Part shown: positions 23,845 through 32,352 of the stretch, in pieces
How the letters are laid out: every line of letters begins with the position of its first letter
Position numbering within the stretch: the first letter of the stretch is position 1
Assembly: GCA_001298545.1 (NCBI GenBank)
Contig: LJCX01000027.1
Coordinates: 496,001-560,000, forward strand
Length of the DNA stretch: 64,000 nucleotides
Source of the DNA: Actinobacteria bacterium OV320
GTDB lineage: Bacteria > Actinomycetota > Actinomycetes > Streptomycetales > Streptomycetaceae
Direction: 5' to 3'
The notes under the pieces: generated by a model
The model's input: the letters and a program-made list of their open reading frames with translations, nothing else
Told to the model about the DNA's origin: nothing
The model's database searches: none
Made by a program: the position numbers and the translations under genes

Positions 23845-26322
23845 ATGCACTTACGAGGGTTGAGTACGAGAAGACGAATCCGGGTGACCGCCGTGGCGTG
23901 CGCAACGCTCGTCGCCGGCCTGCTCTCCGCGCCGGCCGCGGACGCGCGCCCGGCCCCCGAGCCACCCCTGACAACGATGTCCATCAAGTCGCCACCCGGC
24001 GGCCCGAACGTACGGGTGCTGATCTTCCACGGGTCGGCCGCGGCCGGGGACGAGTCACCGGTGGTCAACGCCGGTATCGAGGCCATCGAACGGATCGGCC
24101 TGTCCGGGCCGGCGGACCAGCGTTTCGAGGTGGAGGCCACGGACGACGCCTCGGTCTTCACCAGCGAGACACGGCTGGGCGGTTACAACGCGGTCGTGTT
24201 CCTGACCGGGGGCGGTGACGTCCTCGACCCCGAGCAGGAAGCGGGCCTGGAGGCCTACATGGAGGCCGGCGGCGGCTTCGTCGGTGTCCACGACGCGGCC
24301 CGCGCGGAACCGTACTCGGACTGGTTCACCGGCCTGATCGGCGCCCGTCCCGCCGCGTCGAGCCCGACGGCCGTACAGCGGGCCACCGTCGAGGTCGGCG
24401 ACCGGCGGCATCCGGCCACCGGAGGGCTGCCCCTGGAGTGGAAGCGCCCCGACCAGTGGCCGAACTGGGTGAAGAACCCGTCCGGCGAGGTGCACACCGT
24501 CGCCCGGGTGCGCGAGTCGACCTACCGGCCGGGCGCGAGCGCCAACGGCGCCGACCATCCGGTGAGTTGGTGTCGCGACTACGACGGCGGCCGCTCCTTC
24601 TACACCGGCATGGGCGGCACGGTCTCGTCGTACGACGAGACGGACTTCCGTACGCATCTGCGCGGCGCCCTGCTCTGGACGTCCCGGCTGGTGCAGGCCG
24701 ACTGCAAGGCCACCATCACCGGGAACTACAAGGCCGAGCGGCTGACCCCGGCCAACCAGCCCGGCCAGAACGACCAGATCGGTGAGCCGCACGGCCTGGT
24801 CACCGCGCCCGACGGCCGGGTTCTCTACATCGGGCGGGGCGGCGCCGACTCCTCCCGGCCGGTGATCACCGACTGGAACAACCCGGACGTGGGCAAGGGC
24901 AAGGGACAGATCCACGTCTACGACCCGGCGACCAAGAAGGTCACCCTGGCCGGGGAACTGACGGTCTTCGGCAACAAGGGCGGCGGCGACGAACTCGTCA
25001 AGGTCGAGGAAGGCCTCCTCGGTATCGAGCTCGACCCGCGCTTCGAGCAGAACGGCTGGGTGTACCTGCACTACACCCCCCACTCGGGCGTCAACCGTGA
25101 CACCCGGATGGCCGAGCGGCGGGTCTCCCGCTTCACACTCGACCTCGCCACGAACCGGCTCGACCTCGGCAGCGAGAAGGTGCTGCTCAAGTGGCCGGTG
25201 CAGGTGCACAGTTGCTGTCACGCCGGGGGCGGGCTGGCCTGGGACTCGAAGGGCAACCTGTACATCGCCACCGGTGACAACAACTCCAGTGGCTTCAGCG
25301 GGGGTTACTCCGGAAACAACCCGCAGCCGAACTTCAAGGGTGTCTCTTTCGCCGACGCGCGCCGTACGGCCGGAAACACCCACAACCTCAACGGCAAGAT
25401 CCTGCGCATCCATCCGGAACCCGACGGTACGTACACGCTTCCGGCGGGAAACCTGTTCACGGGACGCGAGACCGACGAGGGCGGCGGCAAGACCCGCGGC
25501 GAGATCTATGTGATGGGTGTCCGCAACCCCGCGCGCATCTTCGTCGACCGCACCACCGACATCCTCTACGCGGGCTGGGTCGGCCCGGACGCGGGCGAGC
25601 CGTCGCCCGTCTGGGGGCCGGCGAAGTACGACACGTTCGCCGTCATCACCCAGGCGAGCAACCGGGGTTGGCCGTACTGCATGGGCAACAAGCAGCCCTA
25701 CCGGGACCGCAACCTGCCGGATCCGTCGCAGCCGCTGGGCTGGTACGACTGCGACCACCCGAAGAACGAGTCGCCGAACAACGACGGCCTGGTCAACCTG
25801 CCGCCGGTCACCGGCAACAACATCTGGTACTCGCCCCAGGGCGGCGCACCGGACTACCCGCGCGACGCGAGCGGCATCCCCTCCTACCGGCAGGACCAGG
25901 CGACGTACCGGCTGCCGTGGCTCAAGGGCGGCGGGCAGGCGGCGATGAACGGTCCGGTCTACCGGTACGACGCCGCCGGCGCGAGCGCGGCCAAGTGGCC
26001 CGCGTACTGGGACGGCAAGTGGTTCGTCGGCGACTTCTACGACGCCGATCAGCCGCGCAACGCGGTGGTCATGGACCCGAGGACGCAAGGATCGGGCGGC
26101 CTGCCGGTCCACTCGGAGTCACTGAAGAGAATCGTGCCGGTCGGCAACGACGGCATCAAGAACCTCATGGACTGGAAGTTCGGCCCGGACGGCGCCCTGT
26201 ACATCCTCGACTACGGCCGCGGCTTCTTCACCTCGGACGCCAAGTCGGCGCTGTGGAAGGTCACTTACCGGGGTGGCGGCCCGACGCCGGCCGCCGGCCG
26301 GCTGGCGAGGGGGGCACAGTGA
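23845..26322 (+). CDS. Secreted ThuA-domain / PQQ-type glucose-sorbosone dehydrogenase fusion (TTA codon)
   Basis: An 825-residue exported protein. The signal peptide is 1-34 (cleavage near ADA-RP). A ThuA-like glutamine-amidotransferase-fold domain spans about 50-280 (FVGVHDAARAEPYSDWFTGLIG). A GSDH beta-propeller covers about 300-790 (LLGIELDPRFEQNGWVYLHYTP, SCCHAGGGLAWDSKGNLYIATGDN, GEIYVMGVRNPARI). ThuA domains occur in 3-keto-sugar metabolism; GSDH propellers oxidise sugars, usually with PQQ. Codon 3 is TTA (23851-23853), so translation should depend on bldA tRNA-Leu. GAGGAGG precedes ATG 23845. Its stop overlaps the next start. Confidence 0.92.
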   Translation: MHLRGLSTRRRIRVTAVACATLVAGLLSAPAADARPAPEPPLTTMSIKSPPGGPNVRVLIFHGSAAAGDESPVVNAGIEAIERIGLSGPADQRFEVEATDDASVFTSETRLGGYNAVVFLTGGGDVLDPEQEAGLEAYMEAGGGFVGVHDAARAEPYSDWFTGLIGARPAASSPTAVQRATVEVGDRRHPATGGLPLEWKRPDQWPNWVKNPSGEVHTVARVRESTYRPGASANGADHPVSWCRDYDGGRSFYTGMGGTVSSYDETDFRTHLRGALLWTSRLVQADCKATITGNYKAERLTPANQPGQNDQIGEPHGLVTAPDGRVLYIGRGGADSSRPVITDWNNPDVGKGKGQIHVYDPATKKVTLAGELTVFGNKGGGDELVKVEEGLLGIELDPRFEQNGWVYLHYTPHSGVNRDTRMAERRVSRFTLDLATNRLDLGSEKVLLKWPVQVHSCCHAGGGLAWDSKGNLYIATGDNNSSGFSGGYSGNNPQPNFKGVSFADARRTAGNTHNLNGKILRIHPEPDGTYTLPAGNLFTGRETDEGGGKTRGEIYVMGVRNPARIFVDRTTDILYAGWVGPDAGEPSPVWGPAKYDTFAVITQASNRGWPYCMGNKQPYRDRNLPDPSQPLGWYDCDHPKNESPNNDGLVNLPPVTGNNIWYSPQGGAPDYPRDASGIPSYRQDQATYRLPWLKGGGQAAMNGPVYRYDAAGASAAKWPAYWDGKWFVGDFYDADQPRNAVVMDPRTQGSGGLPVHSESLKRIVPVGNDGIKNLMDWKFGPDGALYILDYGRGFFTSDAKSALWKVTYRGGGPTPAAGRLARGAQ

Positions 26323-28538
26323 CACGGCGGACACGACAGACACGACAGACAGGACAACGAAGAATCTGGACGGCCCTGTTGGCCGCCGTACTGATGACGC
26401 TCGGACTTCAGGCGGCACCCACCGCGGCACAGTCCGAGCCGGCAGCCGCCGCCCAGGTGCTCACCTGGACCGCCGGCGACGACATCACCAAGTACGTTTC
26501 GGCGCCGACGACGGCGGTGGCGGGTCAGGCGACGATCGTCTTCGAGAACAGCGTGGCGACCGGCAACACCATGGGCATGCCGCACACGTTGACGTTCGCG
26601 ACCAGCGACCCCGAGTTCAACGACGACGTCACGCTGAACATCCTGGCCAACCCGAACGACGACACGGGCGGCCGCCACACCGCCGAGGTCACCCTGACCC
26701 CGGGGCGCTACTTCTACCACTGCACGATCCCGGGCCACGGCCAGATGCAGGGCATCCTCGTGGTGACCGAGGGCGGCGGCGAGGACACGACACCGCCCGA
26801 GACGGCGGCGCAGGTCACCGGCACGCAGAACGCGCAGGGCGAGTACGTCGGCTCGGCGAGTGTCGCGATCGGGGCGACCGACGACGGCGGGTCGGGGGTC
26901 GACGGTATCCAGTATGCGGTCGGCACTGCGGGTGACTGGATCCCGTACACCGCACCGGTCGTCGTCGACCAGGTCGGCAGCCACCAGATCCGCTACCGGG
27001 CGTTCGACAAGGCCGGCAACGTCTCCGCGGAGAAGGCCGTCGCGTTCACGGTCGTCGCCCCGCCCTCCGACGACACGACACCGCCGGACACCTCCGGGAC
27101 GGTGAGCGGCGAGCAGAACCCCGACGGCACGTACATCGACATGGCGACCGTCACCGTGTCGGCCTCCGACACCGGATCCGGCGTCAACACGATCGAGTAC
27201 GCCGTCGGCTCCGGGGCCTGGCAGCCGTACACCGCGCCCGTGATGGTGCACCAGGTCGGCACCCACACCGTGCGCTACCGGGCCACCGACAAGGCGGGCA
27301 ACGCGGCCGCCGAGAAGAGCGTCCGGTTCACCGTGGTCGCGGCGACCCCGCAGGACACCACACCACCGGTGACCGGCGTGAGCGTCGAAGGCACGAAGAA
27401 CTCCGGCGGTGCCTACGTCGGCAATGCCAGGGTGACCGTAAGCGCGACGGACGAGCACGGGTCGGGTGTCGACCGGATCGAGTATTCACTCGACGGTGGA
27501 CCGTACATCGCATACACCATCCCGGTGGTGGTCGACCGTGCCGGCCCGCACACCCTCGCCTACCGCGCCACCGACAAAGCCGGCAACACCTCCACCGCGC
27601 GCACGGTGACCTTCACCGTGGTGTCGAGCCAGGTCCCTGCCCCCAACTGCCCCGAATACGACGAGCGGTTGACGGTGATCGTCGGCACGGTCGACTCGGG
27701 GGTGCCGAACCGGCTGACCGACAAACGGTGCCGGATCAACGAGTTGATCGAGGACGAGAAGGAGTGGACGTCCCACGCACTGTTCCTCAAGCATGTGAAG
27801 ACGGTCCTCGACGCGCTGTTCGGCGAGGGGATCGTGGACCAGCGCGAGTACGACGCCGTACAGGAGGCCGCCGGCCGTTCCGGGATCGGCAAGCCCGGTC
27901 AGACCGAGGGCTACCGCACGATCCTCGACGGCAGCGCGGGCTCGTTCGCGAAGTGGCAGCAGGTGGGCGGCGGATCGTTCGCGCAGAACGGCGACGGATC
28001 GATCACCAGCGGGACCTCCCGCGAGGGCCTAGGCATGCTGTGGTTCCCCGAGCGCAAGTACGGCGACTTCTCACTGAAGCTCCAGTGGCGCGACGACGCT
28101 CCGGGCACGGGCAACGCCAACTCCGGTGTGTTCGTGCGCTTCCCGTGGGTCCATGACCACGCCGAGGAGTCACGACCGGAGTGGGTCGCCATCAAGTACG
28201 GGCACGAGGTGCAGGTACTGGACCGGCCGGACGGGGACATGTACAAGACCGGGTCGCTGTACGGCTTCGACCGGGTGGGACTCGCGGGCGCGGGCGTCAC
28301 CCAGAAGGGAACCTGGAACGACTACGAGATCAGGGTGGTCGACCAGCACTACTCGGTCTACCGCAACGGTGTGCTGATCAACGAGTTCGACAACACCGGC
28401 GGCCAGGAGTTCTCGCCGCCGCGCGCGGACGACCCGGGCACGGACGGACGGCGCTTCGCCTCCGGATACCTCGGGCTCCAGGTGCACGGCACGACGGACG
28501 TCGTCTCGTACCGGGACATCCGCATCAAGGAGTTGTGA
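26319..28538 (+). CDS. Secreted cupredoxin, three Ig-like modules and 3-keto-disaccharide hydrolase (DUF1080) fusion
   Basis: A 739-residue exported multidomain protein. The signal peptide is about 1-37. The type-1 copper domain is about 45-150, with ligands His89, Cys135, His140 and Met143 (HTLTF, YHCTIPGHGQM). Three near-identical Ig-like repeats of about 90 residues each begin DTTPP, carry GSGVDGIQYAVG-like cores and end in TV. The C-terminal DUF1080 domain (about 500-739: ILDGSAGSFAKWQQVGGG, GNANSGVFVRFPW, YLGLQVHG) is the 3-keto-disaccharide hydrolase family. The GTG start overlaps the ThuA-gene TGA by four bases, so it is coupled and also indirectly bldA-dependent. Copper and 3-keto-sugar functions in one chain are unusual. 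Confidence 0.92.
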   Translation: MTRRTRQTRQTGQRRIWTALLAAVLMTLGLQAAPTAAQSEPAAAAQVLTWTAGDDITKYVSAPTTAVAGQATIVFENSVATGNTMGMPHTLTFATSDPEFNDDVTLNILANPNDDTGGRHTAEVTLTPGRYFYHCTIPGHGQMQGILVVTEGGGEDTTPPETAAQVTGTQNAQGEYVGSASVAIGATDDGGSGVDGIQYAVGTAGDWIPYTAPVVVDQVGSHQIRYRAFDKAGNVSAEKAVAFTVVAPPSDDTTPPDTSGTVSGEQNPDGTYIDMATVTVSASDTGSGVNTIEYAVGSGAWQPYTAPVMVHQVGTHTVRYRATDKAGNAAAEKSVRFTVVAATPQDTTPPVTGVSVEGTKNSGGAYVGNARVTVSATDEHGSGVDRIEYSLDGGPYIAYTIPVVVDRAGPHTLAYRATDKAGNTSTARTVTFTVVSSQVPAPNCPEYDERLTVIVGTVDSGVPNRLTDKRCRINELIEDEKEWTSHALFLKHVKTVLDALFGEGIVDQREYDAVQEAAGRSGIGKPGQTEGYRTILDGSAGSFAKWQQVGGGSFAQNGDGSITSGTSREGLGMLWFPERKYGDFSLKLQWRDDAPGTGNANSGVFVRFPWVHDHAEESRPEWVAIKYGHEVQVLDRPDGDMYKTGSLYGFDRVGLAGAGVTQKGTWNDYEIRVVDQHYSVYRNGVLINEFDNTGGQEFSPPRADDPGTDGRRFASGYLGLQVHGTTDVVSYRDIRIKEL

Positions 28539-28544
28539 CAGCAG

Positions 28545-28566
28545 CCGTCCGGCCGGCGCCGGACGG
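28545..28566. terminator. Terminator after cupredoxin-DUF1080 gene
   Basis: A nine-bp stem beginning CCGTCCGGC and closing GCCGGACGG with a four-base loop, seven bases after the stop and converging with the polymerase gene. A second 12-bp stem GGACGCCCCGGG/CCCGGGGCGTCC at 28575-28602 overlaps the 3' end of the opposite gene. Confidence 0.65.
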
Positions 28567-28571
28567 TCACG

Positions 28572-29651
28572 CTAGGACGCCCCGGGCCCGCCCGGGGCGT
28601 CCTCGTGCCCGCTCGGGGCGTCCTCGTGCCGGGCCGGGGCGTCCTCGTGCCGGGCGCGGCTCGGCTGCACCCGCTTCGGCTCTCCGGGCATCTTCGGGTA
28701 TTCCGGCGGATACGGCAGATCACCCAGGCCGTGGTCGTGTTCGTCGCGGCGGGCGAGTTCGAGCAGGGCCTCCAGGGAGAACGCGTGGTCGTCCATGTCG
28801 GCGTGCACATCGCCGAGTTCGGCGTACCGGGCCGGCATGGTCGCGAGGTCGAAGTCGGCGGGGTGGGCGTCGCCGACCTCCTCCCAGCGCAGCGGCGCGG
28901 AGACGGGCGCGTGCGGACGGGGCCGTACGGAGTAGGCGGAGGCGATGGTGCGGTCGCGAGCGGTCTGGTTGTAGTCGAGGAAGATGCGCTCACCGCGCTC
29001 CTCCTTCCACCACTTGATCGTCACCCGCTCCGGCAGCCGCCGTTCCATCTCCCGGCCGACGGCGATGGCGGCGCGCCGGACCTGGGTGAAGGTCCAGCGG
29101 GGCTCGATCGGTACGAAGACGTGCAGACCACGGCCGCCGGAGGTCTTGGGCCACCCGCGCAGACCGCCGAACTCCGCAAGGACGGCGCGCAGTTCGTGCG
29201 CTGCGCGGACCGCGTCGTCGTAGTCGGTGCCGGGCTGCGGGTCGAGGTCGATGCGCAGTTCGTCGGGCCGGTCGACATCGTCGCGGCGCACGGGCCAGGG
29301 GTGGAAGGTGAGGGTGCCGTACTGGGCGGCCCACAGGACGGCCGCCTCCTCGGTCGGGCACATCTCGTCGGCGCTGCGTCCGCTGGGGAAGGTGATGTGG
29401 GCGGTCGGGATCCAGTCGGGCATGTTCTTCGGCGCCCGCTTCTGGAAGAAGGACTCGCCGCCCACGCCGTCCGGGTACCGCTCCAGGGTGGTGGGGCGGT
29501 TGCGCAGCGCGCGCAGGATGCCGGGCGCGACCGCCTGGTAGTAGCGGGCGAGGTCCAGCTTGGTGAAGCCGCGCTCCGGAAAGAAGACCTTGTCGGGGCT
29601 GGACAGCCGTACCGTCCGGCCGGCCACTTCCAGTTCCACCGCATCGCCCAT
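28572..29651 (-). CDS. LigD polymerase-domain protein (NHEJ primase/polymerase)
   Basis: A 359-residue stand-alone archaeo-eukaryotic-primase-like polymerase of bacterial end-joining. It adds ribonucleotides or deoxynucleotides at breaks. The motifs LSSPDKVFFPERGFTKLDLARYY, DELRIDLDPQPGTDYDD (metal-binding Asp pair), WPKTSGGRGLHVFVPI (catalytic His) and IFLDYNQTARDRTIASAYSVRP identify the family. The C-terminal 25 residues are three seven-residue HEDAPxx repeats encoded by 21-bp DNA repeats. ATG 29651 begins MGDAVELEVAGR. It diverges from a ligase gene across 110 bp. Confidence 0.93.
   Translation of the reverse strand: MGDAVELEVAGRTVRLSSPDKVFFPERGFTKLDLARYYQAVAPGILRALRNRPTTLERYPDGVGGESFFQKRAPKNMPDWIPTAHITFPSGRSADEMCPTEEAAVLWAAQYGTLTFHPWPVRRDDVDRPDELRIDLDPQPGTDYDDAVRAAHELRAVLAEFGGLRGWPKTSGGRGLHVFVPIEPRWTFTQVRRAAIAVGREMERRLPERVTIKWWKEERGERIFLDYNQTARDRTIASAYSVRPRPHAPVSAPLRWEEVGDAHPADFDLATMPARYAELGDVHADMDDHAFSLEALLELARRDEHDHGLGDLPYPPEYPKMPGEPKRVQPSRARHEDAPARHEDAPSGHEDAPGGPGAS
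28593..28651. repeat. 21-bp tandem repeats encoding HEDAP heptads
   Basis: The 17-bp core CGGGGCGTCCTCGTGCC occurs exactly at 28593, 28614 and 28635. It encodes the C-terminal HEDAPGG/HEDAPSG/HEDAPAR heptads of the polymerase. Confidence 0.85.
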
Positions 29652-29761
29652 GCGAGCCACGGTAGACACACCTTCGACAGCTCGCATCAGCTCGCGGCGG
29701 CCCGTACACCGGACGGTCCGCACACCGGGCGGTCCCCGTGATCCTCGCGCAGAATCGGAGC

Positions 29762-30838
29762 ATGGATCTGCCGGTGATGCCGCCTGTGAAGCCGATGCTC
29801 GCCAAGTCGGTGGCGGCGATTCCGCCGGGCATGCAGTACGAGGCGAAGTGGGACGGCTTCCGGGCGATCGTGTTCCGCGACGGTGCCGAGATCGAACTGG
29901 GCAGCCGCACCGGAAAGCCGCTGACCAGGTATTTTCCGGAACTGGCGGAAGCGTTGCGGGAACGGTTGCCGCAGCGGTGTGTGCTGGACGGGGAGATCGT
30001 GATCGCCCGGGAGGGGCGACTCGACTTCGACGCCCTCACGGAGCGCATCCACCCGGCGGACTCCCGGGTGCGCACCCTCGCCGAACGGACCCCGGCGTCG
30101 TTCGTCGCCTTCGACCTGCTGGCGCTCGCCGACCGGTCGCTCCTGGACGTGCCGCTGAGCGACCGACGTGAGCTGCTGACCGGGGCGCTCGCCGGGGTGA
30201 CGGCACCCGTCCACCTGGCGCCGGCGACGACCGACGCCGAGGTGGCGCGGCAGTGGTTCGAGGAGTACGAGGGCGCGGGCCTGGACGGGGTGATCGCCAA
30301 ACCGCTCAGCCTGCTCTACCGCCAGGACGAGCGCGCCATGTTCAAGATCAAGCACGAGCGCACCGCGGACGTCGTCGTCGCCGGATACCGCCTCCACAAG
30401 AGCGGACCGGTGGTCGGCTCGCTGCTGCTGGGTCTGTACGACGACCGGGGCGTCCTCCAGCACGTCGGCGTGTCGGCCGCCTTCTCCATGAAACGCCGGG
30501 CGGAGCTGATCGAGGAGCTGGAGCCGCTGCGCATGGAGGACGCGGCGGGCCATCCGTGGGCGGCCTGGTCGCAGGAATCCGCCCACGAGACGGCACGGCT
30601 GCCCGGGGCGCCGAGCCGCTGGTCGGGCAAGAAGGACCTGTCCTGGGTGCCGTTGCGGCCCGAACGGGTGGTCGAGGTGGCGTACGACCACATGGAGAAC
30701 GGGGCACGGTTCCGGCACACCGCCCGCTTCCGCCGCTGGCGCCCCGACCGCACCCCGGACGGCTGCACATACGCGCAACTCGAGGAACCGGTGCGCTACG
30801 ACCTGGCGGAGATCCTCGGGGCGCCACCCGCAACATGA
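29762..30838 (+). CDS. ATP-dependent DNA ligase (LigC/LigD-ligase type)
   Basis: A 358-residue ligase joining DNA ends with ATP. The adenylated Lys is in motif I, YEAKWDGFRAIVF. Motif III LDGEIVI, motif IIIa VAFDLLAL, motif IV GLDGVIAKP and motif V MFKIKHERTADVVVAG follow, then an OB-fold domain. It lacks polymerase and phosphoesterase domains. Divergent pairing with a LigD polymerase-domain gene suggests the two act as a split LigD in non-homologous end joining; no Ku gene is in the window. Confidence 0.94.
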   Translation: MDLPVMPPVKPMLAKSVAAIPPGMQYEAKWDGFRAIVFRDGAEIELGSRTGKPLTRYFPELAEALRERLPQRCVLDGEIVIAREGRLDFDALTERIHPADSRVRTLAERTPASFVAFDLLALADRSLLDVPLSDRRELLTGALAGVTAPVHLAPATTDAEVARQWFEEYEGAGLDGVIAKPLSLLYRQDERAMFKIKHERTADVVVAGYRLHKSGPVVGSLLLGLYDDRGVLQHVGVSAAFSMKRRAELIEELEPLRMEDAAGHPWAAWSQESAHETARLPGAPSRWSGKKDLSWVPLRPERVVEVAYDHMENGARFRHTARFRRWRPDRTPDGCTYAQLEEPVRYDLAEILGAPPAT

Positions 30839-30901
30839 TCCCCAAGCGGCCACGAGCGGCCACGCACACGAGCAACCACCTGTTCCACAAGCGGTTGCGG
30901 T

Positions 30902-32092
30902 TCACGGCGTCATGAGGACCTTCACCGCGCCGTCCTGCTTCTGCTGGAACATCTCGTACGCGTGCGGGGCGTCCGACAGCGGCACGCGGTGGGTGGCGAA
31001 GTCGTCGACGCCCAGCGGGTCCTCGTCGGTGAGGTACGGCAGGATCTCGTCGCTCCACCGGCGCACGTTGGCCTGTCCCATGCGGATCTGGAGCTGCTTG
31101 TCGAACATGGTGAGCATCGGCAGCGGGTCGGCCGTGCCTCCGTACACGCCGACGAGGGAGAGGGTGCCGCCGCGGCGCACCAGCTCGATGGCGGTGTGCA
31201 GGGCGGCGAGCCGGTCGACGCTGAAGCGTTCCGCGAGCGGGCCGCTCAGTTTCCGCGGCAGCATGGCGGCGGCGTTCTGGACCATACGGGCGGCCGCGCT
31301 GCCGTGCGCCTCGGTGCCGACGGCGTCGATCACCGCGTCCGGGCCACGACCGTCGGTCTCGTCGCGGATCGCGGCGATGAGTTCCTTCTCGGTGTCGAAG
31401 CTGCGGAGGTCGTACGTCTCCACGCCCCGCGCACGGGCCCGGCGCAGCCGGTCGCCGACCAGGTCCACGCCGAACACCCGGCCCGCGCCGCGCACCTGGG
31501 CGATACGGCAGGCCATGTCGCCGATCGGACCGAGGCCGAGTACCGCGACGCTGCCGCCCTCGGGGATGTCCGCGTAGGCGACCGCCTGCCACGCGGTGGG
31601 CAGGACGTCGGAGAGGTACACGAAGCGGTCGTCGGGCGGTCCCTCGGGCACCTTGATGGGGCCGAACTGGGCCTGCGGAACCCGCAGATACTCCGCCTGG
31701 GCGCCGGGCACCGCCCCGTACAGGCGGGTGTAGCCGAACAGGGCGGCGCCCATGCCCTCGCCGGTGACCTGGGTGGTCTCGCACTGGGTGGGCAACGAGT
31801 TCAGGCACATCCAGCAGTTGCCGCAGGCGATCTGGAAGGGCACCACGACCCGGTCGCCGGCCTTGAGGTCGGGCACTCCGGCGCCGACCTCCTCGACGAT
31901 GCCCATGGGCTCGTGGCCGAGGATGTCGCCCGGGGTCATGAACGGGGTGAGCACCTCGTACAGGTGCAGGTCGGAGCCGCACAGGCCGGTGGACGTGATG
32001 CGGATGACGGCATCCGTCGGTTCCTGGATCGTCGGGTCGGGCACGGTGTCCACCCGTACGTCGCGCTTGCCCTGCCAGGTCACTGCCTTCAT
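30902..32092 (-). CDS. Zinc-dependent alcohol/formaldehyde dehydrogenase-like protein
   Basis: A 396-residue medium-chain dehydrogenase. Catalytic zinc ligands are in CGSDLHLYEV and GHEPMGIVEEVG. Structural zinc cysteines are in CGNCWMCLNSLPTQC. The NAD-binding Rossmann motif is VAVLGLGPIGDMACRIA. The length and the long insertion around the substrate loop match the glutathione-independent formaldehyde dehydrogenase-like subgroup common in actinobacteria. The physiological alcohol or aldehyde is unknown. ATG 32092 begins MKAVTWQGKRDVRVD, the usual start of the subgroup. Monocistronic; the 260 bp upstream are C-rich low complexity. Confidence 0.9.
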   Translation of the reverse strand: MKAVTWQGKRDVRVDTVPDPTIQEPTDAVIRITSTGLCGSDLHLYEVLTPFMTPGDILGHEPMGIVEEVGAGVPDLKAGDRVVVPFQIACGNCWMCLNSLPTQCETTQVTGEGMGAALFGYTRLYGAVPGAQAEYLRVPQAQFGPIKVPEGPPDDRFVYLSDVLPTAWQAVAYADIPEGGSVAVLGLGPIGDMACRIAQVRGAGRVFGVDLVGDRLRRARARGVETYDLRSFDTEKELIAAIRDETDGRGPDAVIDAVGTEAHGSAAARMVQNAAAMLPRKLSGPLAERFSVDRLAALHTAIELVRRGGTLSLVGVYGGTADPLPMLTMFDKQLQIRMGQANVRRWSDEILPYLTDEDPLGVDDFATHRVPLSDAPHAYEMFQQKQDGAVKVLMTP

Positions 32093-32352
32093 CGCGCCGC
32101 GCTCCCTCCGCCGACCGGTCCGTCCCGGCTGGTCCGGGGGTACCGGGTCCTGGCTGCGGCCCGGGTACCCGACCGCCCGGCCCCGAACCACGACGCCCGC
32201 AGCCCCCCAGCCCCCTCTGCGCCACAGCCCCCGGCCCCTTCTGCCCGCCGCCCCGGCCCTTCCGCCCCGCCGCCCCCCGTCCGCCGTCACGCCACGCATA
32301 GCCACTCTCGAACGGATGAGCGCACAATCAAAGACACGAAACGGGGGTGGCC

